Positions 55,689 through 63,713 of a stretch of 64,000 bases of DNA are shown here, piece after piece. This DNA is from Tenuifilaceae bacterium CYCD. Lineage in GTDB: Bacteria > Bacteroidota > Bacteroidia > Bacteroidales > Tenuifilaceae. The DNA is taken from assembly GCA_036322835.1 (NCBI GenBank), contig AP027304.1:1488001-1552000 (forward strand). The letters are read 5' to 3'. The number at the start of each line of letters is the position of its first letter. Positions within the stretch are counted from its first letter, which is position 1. Under the pieces are notes generated by a model that was given only the letters and a program-made list of their open reading frames with translations, was not told the DNA's origin and did no database searches. The translations under genes were made by a program, and so were the position numbers.

Positions 55689-56264
55689 CAAGTTTATTCT
55701 ATTTATTTTTCTAGTTTTATCATATAAGTTCGTCCCATCATATAGCGATTTCTCGTTTTTATATATTCCAACTCTTTTGCCTTTATAAGATTTAAATACA
55801 AGTTCAATTTCTTCTTTCTCTAAATACATATATTCGGTGTTTTCGTCATACATTGATGGCACAACTATTAAACCTGAATATTTTTTTTCTAATTCTGCAA
55901 TCTCCATCCCAACATGTATCCCTGTTTTTGTTAATAATTTCTCACTTAAGCAAGATATTCCGATTATAGTATCAGTATTATATTTAGTCCATGCATAGGC
56001 CAAGGTATCTCCTTTTTCAATAATTAAAATTCCTTCTTCTTCGTCATCAATGTCATATTCATAGTTATATGCTTTTTCGAATCGATAATTATTAAATTGG
56101 TTTTGTATTTCTTTTTTAGTCATTCCGATTTTAATTCGTCCTAATGAATTTTTTGATATTATATATGATTCGTTTGAACTATCATTTTTTTGTTTACAAT
56201 TCGTGAAAACTATCATTGTTAACAATAGTTGAATTAATATATTTATATTCATTTGATTTATCAT
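55683..56264 (-). CDS. Cassette gene: lipoprotein, unknown
   Basis: 193 residues with a lipobox (IQLLLTMIVFTNC). A motif SLGRIKIGMTKKEIQNQF near residue 40 resembles the SmpA/BamE-like I..GMT..EV start, followed by a mixed domain (DTIIGISCLSEKLLTKTGIHVG). The TAA stop is formed by the attC core of site S. Cassette ends match perfectly (TTGCGCTAAC). Confidence 0.75.
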   Translation of the reverse strand: MINQMNINILIQLLLTMIVFTNCKQKNDSSNESYIISKNSLGRIKIGMTKKEIQNQFNNYRFEKAYNYEYDIDDEEEGILIIEKGDTLAYAWTKYNTDTIIGISCLSEKLLTKTGIHVGMEIAELEKKYSGLIVVPSMYDENTEYMYLEKEEIELVFKSYKGKRVGIYKNEKSLYDGTNLYDKTRKINRINLR

Positions 56265-56307
56265 TGTTAATGACTAATTGAATCGTAGTAACTGCTTTAT
56301 AAATTTG

Positions 56308-56441
56308 CGCTAACGGTCGGTGGTTTGGGCTGCTGGGGAGTTAAAGGCCAGCGGCGTCATCCCACGTTAAAACCATACTAAAATACTAAAAACTTTCGTA
56401 TCTGCATCAACAGCCCCAGTAGGCTAAACCACTTGTTGGGC
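56308..56441 (-). repeat. attC-like site T
   Basis: Cores CGCTAAC and GTTGGGC, ggtggtttgggctgctgggg / ccccagtaggctaaaccac arms. GTTGGGCGCA mates with TGCGCCCAAC at site U. Confidence 0.95.
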
Positions 56442-56445
56442 GCAG

Positions 56446-57048
56446 TTATTCTATTTTTTGAATTAATTCATCAAGTCTTACAATTTCAGTTAGGATTTGA
56501 TTGTTAATTCTATTCATTTCTGTATTTCTATCTAATTGTTGTTGAACTGTTGTAGAGTTGTGCGCAATATTACCACGAGTAGAACCAAACGAATCCATTA
56601 TGTTAAGCCAGGTTTCATCTAAATCAGATAATTCAATCCCTATAGGAAGTATTAAATTTAATATGTCACTCTGCTTGACACCATTGTTTTTATTTACAAG
56701 GTTTAAATAATGACTAACAGACTTATTCATTCTGTATTCAATACTGTTTGAATCTGCTTTTCGGATATTTTCATAACTTAAATCATTGCCTGAAAATGCT
56801 AAAACAGCTTTAAGGCAAGTGCTTTTTTTCCTACTTGCCATCCATTTGTTTAATGCTTTTCCAACTTTTTCTTTTGCTTTATCTTCGAAATATGATTCAA
56901 TTTCTGCGTGAACAAGCAAAAGATAAGCCTTGATTAGGTCACTTTCAATTTTTGAGTAATTCCCATCTAACCTTTCTGCTGGCAGAATATTTTGCTCTAA
57001 AAAGGCTATTCTAGATAGGAGTTGTTTCAATCTCCTTGATTTAGCCAT
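56446..57048 (-). CDS. Cassette gene: HEPN-like nuclease (MAE_28990/MAE_18760 type) paired with DUF262
   Basis: 200 residues, helical. LLLVHAEIESYFEDKAKEKV near residue 45 and TRGNIAHNSTTVQQ with R158-x4-H163 fit the HEPN fold with its catalytic R-x4-6-H. Proteins of this type are commonly encoded next to a DUF262 protein. It overlaps the DUF262 gene by 8 bases within one cassette, so the two are coupled. Likely an RNase effector whose activity depends on the partner; this is inference from family and context. Confidence 0.78.
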   Translation of the reverse strand: MAKSRRLKQLLSRIAFLEQNILPAERLDGNYSKIESDLIKAYLLLVHAEIESYFEDKAKEKVGKALNKWMASRKKSTCLKAVLAFSGNDLSYENIRKADSNSIEYRMNKSVSHYLNLVNKNNGVKQSDILNLILPIGIELSDLDETWLNIMDSFGSTRGNIAHNSTTVQQQLDRNTEMNRINNQILTEIVRLDELIQKIE

Positions 57049-58246
57049 TTTTAGATTCTATTATTTTTAATCGGTTATTAACTAAAGTGGGAACTAATAT
57101 TTTTATTCCTAGTATTTCAGCTAGTTTTTCTCCCCAAGTGTTAAATCTTTTGGCAGTATTTTGAATACTTTTAGTTGTGTGCTCGAATGAAGAAATAAAA
57201 TCATAGTCAACTTCGCATAGTTTTTTAAATTCAGCAACAATTTGTTGATTTTTTCCAAATGATGCATTTCTAATTTGTTGATTTGAAAAATAATAGCACA
57301 TTATATCAAAAATTGCACGATTGAAGTTCCCCTGAAAAGAAATACCATTCCATTTACTAAAAGCTTCTTTTTCTCCAAATATTTCAATTGTAGCTTTTAT
57401 GGATTCCTCAAATTGGATTGCATCAGTTTTAATTCTATTTTCTTCTGTAATCCAATCTCTATTTAGTTTAAAAACTGTTTCATCGAATGCGTTTTTTAGA
57501 TTACCATCAAATTCTTCTAAGAAATAAATATTTGTAAAGTGCCTTATTACTATTTCAACATCTCGCATTCTGTAATCTGGTGAATCTAGCCCAAGCATTT
57601 GTTTTATTGCATTACTATTTATGGAAAAGTCGTCAGCAAAATCAATAAAATTTCCGGGATGCAATGCTTGTCTAAGCTCCTGTGGACTCAATTTTATACT
57701 ACCTGTATTAAGTCTTAAGAAAACAGTAAAAAGAAAAGATTCGTTTGGCCAATTTTTTATTACAGTAGTCCTAATTGGCTGATTCTGTAGTTGATTAATT
57801 AATTGATTAAAGTTTGGATAGCAAAGTAAGTCAGAATAAGTTTTACCATTTAAGTCTTTTAATATTGTTAAGCCTGTAAGTTTTAGTTGTTTAAAACTAT
57901 CATTTTCTTGTTTGGCAAAAAATCCTCTTATTGTAAGTAATCTTTGTTTTCCATCTATTACAATATATTTCCCTTTTGATTCTTTTTTCTCAGCCAGTAT
58001 AATTTGAGGAATAGGCAAACCAAGTAATAAAGATTCAATAAATCTACTCTTGGCTATTACAGACCAAGCGTCTCTCCTTTGAAATTTTGGTTGCAAATCA
58101 ATATTGCCTTTAATTAACTGATTCATTATGGTTTCAGTTGTCCAGTCAGTTCCCCAAACAACGGCTTGTTCGAATGATTCTAATTTTTGAGATAAATCAT
58201 CTTCATTCTCAACTCCGATTTCGTCAAATAATCTTTTTTGTATCAT
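57041..58246 (-). CDS. Cassette gene: DUF262 (GmrSD/ParB-like) protein
   Basis: 401 residues. LQPKFQRRDAWSVIAKSRFIESLLLGLPIPQII and VIDGKQRLLTIRGFF (IDGKQRL at residues 97-103) are the defining DUF262 motifs, including the D-G-x-Q-R nucleotide-binding/nuclease signature. The rest is helical. Relatives include GmrS of modification-dependent restriction and many DUF262+HEPN defence pairs. It is the promoter-proximal gene of the only clear two-gene cassette in the array (ends TGCGCCCAAC match perfectly). Confidence 0.88.
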   Translation of the reverse strand: MIQKRLFDEIGVENEDDLSQKLESFEQAVVWGTDWTTETIMNQLIKGNIDLQPKFQRRDAWSVIAKSRFIESLLLGLPIPQIILAEKKESKGKYIVIDGKQRLLTIRGFFAKQENDSFKQLKLTGLTILKDLNGKTYSDLLCYPNFNQLINQLQNQPIRTTVIKNWPNESFLFTVFLRLNTGSIKLSPQELRQALHPGNFIDFADDFSINSNAIKQMLGLDSPDYRMRDVEIVIRHFTNIYFLEEFDGNLKNAFDETVFKLNRDWITEENRIKTDAIQFEESIKATIEIFGEKEAFSKWNGISFQGNFNRAIFDIMCYYFSNQQIRNASFGKNQQIVAEFKKLCEVDYDFISSFEHTTKSIQNTAKRFNTWGEKLAEILGIKILVPTLVNNRLKIIESKNG

Positions 58247-58277
58247 AACAGTTTGTATTATCTGTCTTTATAATTGC

Positions 58278-58411
58278 GCCCAACGGTCGGTGGTTTGGGC
58301 TGCTGGGGAGTTAAGAGCCAGCGGCGTCATCCCACGTTAAAACTATACTAAATTACTAAAAACTTTCGTATCTGCATCATCAGCCCCAGTAGGCTAAACC
58401 ACCTGTTACCA
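58278..58411 (-). repeat. attC-like site U
   Basis: Cores GCCCAAC and GTTACCA, ggtggtttgggctgctgggg / ccccagtaggctaaaccacc arms. GTTACCAAC mates with GTTGGTAAC at site V. Confidence 0.95.
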
Positions 58412-59217
58412 ACTGGGCTTTATAGTTTACTTACTTTATTTATCATTTTTTGAGTCCACTCATATTCATTATTTATATAATTCTTAATGGTAGACCATTC
58501 TTTCTGATTATATATTTTATCAAGATTTGAGTTTTCCTTATCAAGCATTTCTCGATACTTTATTAAACTATTTTTAGCCTCATCATTTTTTTGTAATCTA
58601 ATTAATACAATAGCTTCTTGTTTTGATTGATTAATTGTTGGAAACACGCTAATTTGCTTTGCTGTATTTATTAATTTTAATGCCTCAAGGTTCTTTTCTT
58701 TGCTATCGTACATATAAATTGTTACCATTGCAAGCATCAGATAATCTTCTTCCGTTGCCACATTGGCAAGAATATTTCTTTCCGCTAATATTTTGCAAGC
58801 AGTAAAATGTTGATTGTTAAATTCTAATGCTGCATTAAATGTATTAATAAAAGATATTGTTTTGTCGTAGTAAATGCTATTATACTTTGAAGGAAACCCA
58901 ATTGATTTAATTCTCTCATCAATTGCAGGATGAGTACCTTCACCAGTTAATGCAAGATAATTCCCTGTAATAACGCAATAGTCTTTTATTTTGGATAGAG
59001 CAGAAGATAAGGCTGTAGGATTTACTTTTATAAATTTCATTAATTCAATTGCACACTTATCTGCTTCCATTTCTTGCTCACGAGAATATTGCAATCCAAA
59101 TCTTTGATTAACAGACTCAGCAATACTATAGGCTAAAATTGCAGTACTCATAGTTATTGCACCTGGTGTATAATACTGATTATTAGAAGCGGTATAAATA
59201 TCAGCTGCAGCAGTGTC

Positions 59218-60246
59218 TTAACCCCCTATAAGTTGGACATTTTTCTGAAAACAGTTTAGGTTGTTTTTTTTATTTTCCGCTTGATTTTCATTCATCATTC
59301 GATCCGCAAAGTTAGCCGTATCTCCGGAAATGTCAAGAGCAAGGCCAGTGTCCGCGCCGTCCGACACTCTTGACATCTCCTCCGATACTTGCGCTGCTGT
59401 TGGCTTATCGGATGATAAATTCAAGTAGTATTCATTCCATTTTTTCATCGGCGGCACTCTTTTTAATGCGCCATGCAAGCGTTCGTTGTTGTAAAATTTC
59501 ATATAAGCGCTTATGGTGAGCTTTGCGTCATAGAAGCCGGCGAAGTCGTGCCTTCTGATCACTTCTCTTTCAAGAAGGCTATGAAAGGCCTCTATGTATG
59601 AGTTCTCCTCGGGGGTTGCAATGTGCGTAAACTCCTGGTTTGCCTCCAGCGTTCTGAGGTAATGCCGCACTTTGTTGGCAATAAACTGTGAGCCATTATC
59701 ATTGCGAACCGTAACACCTTTCAGATCATGGATTAGATTAACGCGGTTAATCATTTTAATGACATCTACTTTACGAATACTGCCTTGAAAGATCCAGTCG
59801 AGTATTCTGCGTGTGTAAACATCCATCAGGGAAAGCAAGTAGTAGTTTTTGCGCTCTCCCGGAACCCATACGTACTTGATGTCCCAGCAGAGGTACTCCA
59901 TCGGTTTAGACGCGTTTATCTTGCGGAACTTGACCCATTCCCGCTTGCCCTGCGTTCTGATCACTTTGCCCAGTAAAAGGTTGTTCTCATCCATGAGCCG
60001 GTATACTTTCTTATGGTTGATGATAAAATCCTTGCTCTTTAATGCCATTGTCACATTCTGATAGCCGTAACAAACAAATTCTCCGCACAGTATCCTTTTT
60101 ATTTCATCAATGATAACCGTATTTCCCACCAGGGTACCATCGCGCTTATTCGTCCATTGACTCGGATAAACCCCCTTGCGCCTATTGCTCGGACGGTAAT
60201 AGTATACGCTACGAGGCAAAGCGAGCCACAGGAAAAGATGCTCCAT
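59218..60246 (-). CDS. IS3-family transposase OrfB, element c
   Basis: 342 residues, the same protein as at 43270-44298, with complete DDE core and the polar C-terminal extension. Confidence 0.93.
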   Translation of the reverse strand: MEHLFLWLALPRSVYYYRPSNRRKGVYPSQWTNKRDGTLVGNTVIIDEIKRILCGEFVCYGYQNVTMALKSKDFIINHKKVYRLMDENNLLLGKVIRTQGKREWVKFRKINASKPMEYLCWDIKYVWVPGERKNYYLLSLMDVYTRRILDWIFQGSIRKVDVIKMINRVNLIHDLKGVTVRNDNGSQFIANKVRHYLRTLEANQEFTHIATPEENSYIEAFHSLLEREVIRRHDFAGFYDAKLTISAYMKFYNNERLHGALKRVPPMKKWNEYYLNLSSDKPTAAQVSEEMSRVSDGADTGLALDISGDTANFADRMMNENQAENKKNNLNCFQKNVQLIGG

Positions 60247-60278
60247 CGGTATTCTTGACCTAAAATGATTCGCAAGGG

Positions 60279-60590
60279 CTACCTTCTCTTGGTTTGGATA
60301 GGAGTTTTTTTTAAAAGCTCTCCCTTTACTTCTAGCTCCAACGCTTGCCGGGCAATGATTTTTTTCAGTCGCTCATTTTCTTCTTCCAGCAAGCGAACCT
60401 GAGGGTCTATGCGCTTATACTTTGGCTTTAAGCCATCTACGCCGCGGCTTAAATACCGTTGTTTCCATTTTGATAGCAGCGAAGGGGAAAGGCTATACTT
60501 CCTGCATGTTTCAATGGCGCCTTCACGTTCTGCTTCCTGAAGAATCGATAACCTTTCTTCCGGGGTAAACTTTCGGTGTGTTCGTTTCAT
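60279..60590 (-). CDS. IS3-family OrfA, element c
   Basis: 103 residues, the same as at 42926-43237: helix-turn-helix plus coiled coil, with the A8 slippery run near its end for -1 frameshifting into OrfB. Confidence 0.92.
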   Translation of the reverse strand: MKRTHRKFTPEERLSILQEAEREGAIETCRKYSLSPSLLSKWKQRYLSRGVDGLKPKYKRIDPQVRLLEEENERLKKIIARQALELEVKGELLKKTPIQTKRR

Positions 60591-61402
60591 AATTTCCCTA
60601 ATTACGTTACTAAATTAAAATATTAATTTAGTCCAGCCATTTTGGGGGTTAAGACAGCAGCAATGCCAGTTGCAAAAGCTGCCCAAAATTCAGCTCTTTT
60701 TTGCCGAGCGGTAACTTTATTTATGTTAATAATTGAATGGTCTAGAACAAAATGAGAGACTTCATGCGCTAAAATGCCAATTAATTCTTCTTCAGAATTT
60801 ATTGTCGAGAGTAATCCTGTGGATATAAATAATGAACCATTAGGGAATATAAAAGCATTTGGAGATAAATCCTTAATTATTTTTATATTCAACAAACCAG
60901 GTCTTCCATCATTCAGCCTATCTGGATATATTTTATAGATTAATGAATAAATATAACTTTCAAGATAGCTATCTTGAAATAACAAGTTATTACTTTCCAC
61001 ATAATTTATATATTCAAGAGTCTCATCTTCCAATTCTTTACGTAGTTTATATTGCATTCCATTTTTTAAAATATTATAATATACCTCTCCTTTTATGCTT
61101 TGAAGTTGCCAAAATTCTCTTAGACTATTGGTCTTAAACGAAATTCTATCTAGATGCTTTAAGTCAATAGTTTCTTCTTCATTAGAGCATAAGATTTTTG
61201 CTTTACCAAAACCATCAACACCATAAACTAATTTGAGTTCTACATCATTACCCTCAATAAGTGTAGATGAAATCTTCTTATTGATAACACCCTTTAATTC
61301 GAATGTTAATTGAGCATTAACAATAAAAGGTAATACAAGTAATAATAATATTAATTTTTTTTTCATTGTTAAATTTTTTGGTGAAACATTCTTTAGCCTT
61401 GT

Positions 61403-61531
61403 TGGTAACGGTCGAGTGTTGATTTTGTTTGGGAGTTACCTCCAGCGTTGTCATCACCCGAAGTAAAGTTAGTAAAAGAGAATAACCTTGCAAACGGAAT
61501 TAGCCCAAATAAAATAAACACTTTGTTAGCA
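61403..61531 (-). repeat. attC-like site V (promoter-side end, most divergent)
   Basis: Cores TGGTAAC and GTTAGCA. Arms agtgttgattttgtttggg / cccaaataaaataaacact share little sequence with other sites but pair almost throughout. The cassette that should own it would begin TTAGCAGC upstream; no such start is found before 64 kb, so its cassette is truncated. Confidence 0.88.
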
Positions 61532-61868
61532 GCTGGGTTTTATTGTCGTCGAAGAGTGACAATAAACATTGGTATTGTTTTCAAACCCGATGTTACTTTT
61601 TTCGAATCGTGTCGTGCGAGAATGCTTGTTTAGGGTTTTAATTTTTTGAGGGTGGGTCTTTTTTCTTTCCTATGAAACGATTATGAAACTTTGAACGAAG
61701 AATCAAGATGAGTTCTTGGGTTAACGCAAGGAGTAGATAAAGTTACGATGTTTAAAAAAGAATATATGCAGTTGAAGAAAATAATAGTTGTTTAAAGAAG
61801 GCTGTCAATTATTTTTTCTAAAGGGTAGTCAAAAAAACGACTACCCTTTAGAAATGTTATTAAAGCTA
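61532..61868. other. Gene-free stretch at the promoter-side edge of the array
   Basis: No credible gene, no attI-like site and no integrase are seen. It probably contains the decayed last cassette (the part up to about 61630 still reads open for about 60 codons on the plus strand without any support). A long hairpin lies at 61816-61852. Confidence 0.6.
61818..61852 (-). terminator. Strong hairpin, likely terminator of the barrel-protein gene
   Basis: A 13-bp perfect stem ctaaagggtagtc / gactaccctttag closes an A-rich loop, 17 bases past the stop of the 61869-62288 gene. A T-run lies on the plus-strand side only, so it could also stop plus-strand transcripts; direction is uncertain. Confidence 0.65.
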
Positions 61869-62288
61869 TCAAAAGGTGTATCTTAATCCCCAAGAACTTT
61901 GCAACATTGTGTCTTCTCGATCAAAGTCATAACTTGGTTGAAATTCAATATGCAATGAGAAGTTTTCCATTTTCTCGAAAGGTGTAAATTGAACCCCAAA
62001 GGGCAATACAACTCCTTTGTAATAGTTAGCATTACCACCTATACCTATATATAAATTATGTTTTTCTTTGCTAACAATATTGAAGCATAAAACTAGTTCT
62101 GGAGTAATATCTTCTAAAGATGTATTACTATATAGCCTCAGTTCTGTCCATAATTTATTTGCTTTATAAGCAACACCTATTTTTGAAAGACTTGATGAAT
62201 AATAGGATAGACTGATTTGAGAAAAAACACTTTTCTGGATGCCTAATGCTACAATTAACGTGAAAATAAAAACAAATAATTTTTTCAT
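61869..62288 (-). CDS. Small outer-membrane barrel-like protein
   Basis: 139 residues with a signal peptide (MKKLFVFIFTLIVALGIQKSVFSQ). Short alternating strands (LSYYSSSLSKIGVAYKANKL, FSLHIEFQPSYDF) end in SSWGLRYTF with a terminal Phe, the usual outer-membrane barrel signature. It is shorter than most barrels (about eight strands possible). It is not bordered by attC sites, so not part of the array. Confidence 0.7.
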   Translation of the reverse strand: MKKLFVFIFTLIVALGIQKSVFSQISLSYYSSSLSKIGVAYKANKLWTELRLYSNTSLEDITPELVLCFNIVSKEKHNLYIGIGGNANYYKGVVLPFGVQFTPFEKMENFSLHIEFQPSYDFDREDTMLQSSWGLRYTF

Positions 62289-62334
62289 ACTAATATATTG
62301 AAATTTATTTATGGTTAATTATGTTATAAGTATA

Positions 62335-62383
62335 AAACACCTGATTATTCTAGGCCAAATTTATGAAAATAATCAGATGTTTT
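62335..62383 (-). terminator. Possible terminator after the 62403-63713 gene
   Basis: The inverted repeat aaacacctgattatt / aataatcagatgtttt (one mismatch) spans an 18-base loop between the two minus-strand genes. A T-rich stretch is weak, so the call is tentative. Confidence 0.5.
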
Positions 62384-62402
62384 ATTACAAAAATACCAAG
62401 TT

Positions 62403-63713
62403 TTATTGTTGATTAACCCAGAATCTAACAATTCCTGTATTATATTCAGAGCCTTCCCCGGATGTGCTATCATTATAGTCAACAACATCTTCTCCTGCTT
62501 CATCATCCTTTTCTCCAATTTTAACAGATACTGTTGTGGTTAGTTGGTCTCCATTTTCAAATTTTGTTGTATAGCCAATATTTAGGGTTGCTTGTGATTC
62601 ACTAGGATCTTGCTCTATCCATGTGTATTTCATTGAACTACCAAAATTTGCTTTTATCCATTTAATGATTGGCAAATCTAAATTCTTTGTACGAATTTGG
62701 TTATATACTAAATACCTAGAAACCCAGCCATTTTTTGGTAAGACTTTGGTTATTGTTTTTACGGTATGAGTCCCGTTGATTATTTCAGCATATGAGATTA
62801 TTACTTTAAATTCTGGTCTCCCACTGGGCCAACTTTCAACTTGCCTCCAAGTTGTTTTACTAACAAATTTGGCTTTATTTAGATAGTCCTTTCCAGTGAG
62901 ATAGTCCCTGCTGCCATCCTGTGATGGAGATGGTGTTGTTATGATTTCATCGTCCCCAACCTCTTCGATATCTCCAATATCTATTGGAGTTTCATAATCT
63001 TCAGATAAGTAATAATAGTAATCGTCAGTTTCATAGTAGGGGGTTACCTTTGTGGAATTTTTGTTTATTTTTTTTGGAACTGCAATTAAACTTTCGTTCT
63101 GTGATATTACAATAACAGGTTTATTTGGGACTTCATTGGTAGAAAGGACGGTAGTATTTCCATTAACATCATATGCCAGAATGTTTTCAGTGTCTTCATC
63201 GTAATCTATTGGAAGAACTGCGGTAAGAGGTGTGTAGTTTAGGTCATCCCACTGAACTGTGCTACTATCAAAAACTTCTGGAATTGCAATTTGCAATAAT
63301 GGATATGCTTTAATTATTGAGTCCAATAAATTTGAAAAGTCAACTTCGTTTTTTTGTGAAGTTTTTTTCCCTTCGTTCATTTTGTTTATTATTATCTCTT
63401 TAAAAGATAATTTTTTCCCTCCTTTACTCGTTTCTAGTTTTTCATTTAACGCTTTTGAAAGAAGAATGTCAAAATCACCATCAAATTGCTTAATCGCTTC
63501 ATTTTTCAAAAAGGTTCTGACGCTCTTTTCGTTTAATGATGATGAAATAATTTGGGTTAATTCAACTATTGGCTTGTTTTTCGGATTATTAATAAGACAT
63601 TGCTCAAGACTTGAACTAGATATTTTATTGTCAAGAACGGTTTCATTTTTTTCACATGAGTATAAAGCAATACTTCCAATTAATCCTAAAATAAAAAAAC
63701 TTTTAAGTTTCAT
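62403..63713 (-). CDS. Lipoprotein, unknown function
   Basis: 436 residues with a lipobox (FFILGLIGSIALYSC, Cys at residue 20). An N-terminal helical, charged half (LNEKLETSKGGKKLSFKEII) precedes an acidic linker (ETDDYYYYLSEDYETPIDIG) and a beta-rich C-terminal domain (FKVIISYAEIINGTHTVKTI). No family is recognised. The gene-free bases 63714-64000 upstream hold an AT-rich presumptive promoter region, with an inverted repeat ttagtaaaagaaactaa near 63795. Confidence 0.7.
   Translation of the reverse strand: MKLKSFFILGLIGSIALYSCEKNETVLDNKISSSSLEQCLINNPKNKPIVELTQIISSSLNEKSVRTFLKNEAIKQFDGDFDILLSKALNEKLETSKGGKKLSFKEIIINKMNEGKKTSQKNEVDFSNLLDSIIKAYPLLQIAIPEVFDSSTVQWDDLNYTPLTAVLPIDYDEDTENILAYDVNGNTTVLSTNEVPNKPVIVISQNESLIAVPKKINKNSTKVTPYYETDDYYYYLSEDYETPIDIGDIEEVGDDEIITTPSPSQDGSRDYLTGKDYLNKAKFVSKTTWRQVESWPSGRPEFKVIISYAEIINGTHTVKTITKVLPKNGWVSRYLVYNQIRTKNLDLPIIKWIKANFGSSMKYTWIEQDPSESQATLNIGYTTKFENGDQLTTTVSVKIGEKDDEAGEDVVDYNDSTSGEGSEYNTGIVRFWVNQQ

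Larger units (their letters stand above)
59214..60656 (-). mobile_element. IS3-family element c
   Basis: 1443 bases, ends TGTCTTAACCCCC inverted at both sides, 4-bp duplication gcag at 59210-59213 and 60657-60660. It is a simple insertion in the M48 peptidase gene, in contrast to the identical element b, which has no duplication. Confidence 0.95.
58420..61366 (-). pseudogene. Cassette gene: secreted M48-family metallopeptidase split by IS3-family element c
   Basis: Joining 61366-60657 to 59209-58420 (removing the 1443-bp IS and one GCAG duplication) gives exactly 500 codons in one frame. The 499-residue product has a signal peptide (MKKKLILLLLVLPFIVNAQ), the zinc motif HEVSH at residues 200-204, and SREQEMEADKCA with the third ligand E283 and D287, then a TPR-like helical C-terminal half. 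M48 peptidases of this build (BepA/YfgC-like) act in periplasmic protein quality control. In its present state the peptidase is cut behind the HExxH helix and is inactive. Confidence 0.92.
36153..61531 (-). mobile_element. Integron-type gene-cassette array (21 attC-like sites plus one collapsed; no integrase in window)
   Basis: About 25 kb in which nearly every gene is on the minus strand and is followed by a 129-136-bp imperfect inverted repeat. Outer ends match the attC cores (NNNTAAC or NNNCAAC against GTTANNN or GTTGNNN), inner stems end in CTGGGG/CCCCAG, and a loop segment contains the conserved TCTGCATCATCAGCCCCAG. In 15 of 21 units the first bases after the G/TT point are the exact reverse complement of the bases before the unit's own attC; four more have one mismatch. 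Cassette promoter side is at high coordinates. No tyrosine recombinase gene is seen to 64 kb, so the integrase is elsewhere or lost. The cassette identity is strongly supported; activity is not shown. Confidence 0.93.

Noticed and set aside
36153-61531. CRISPR array as explanation for the regularly spaced repeats
   Set aside because: Repeats are about 130 bp with internal dyad symmetry and differ in their stems, and the spacers are 0.4-3 kb with genes; no cas genes are present.
36153-61531. REP/BIME-type dispersed repeats as explanation
   Set aside because: The matched ends within each unit, the single orientation and the duplicated cassette with a breakpoint at the core fit integron cassettes, not REP elements; the window's RAYT hairpins are short and unrelated in sequence.
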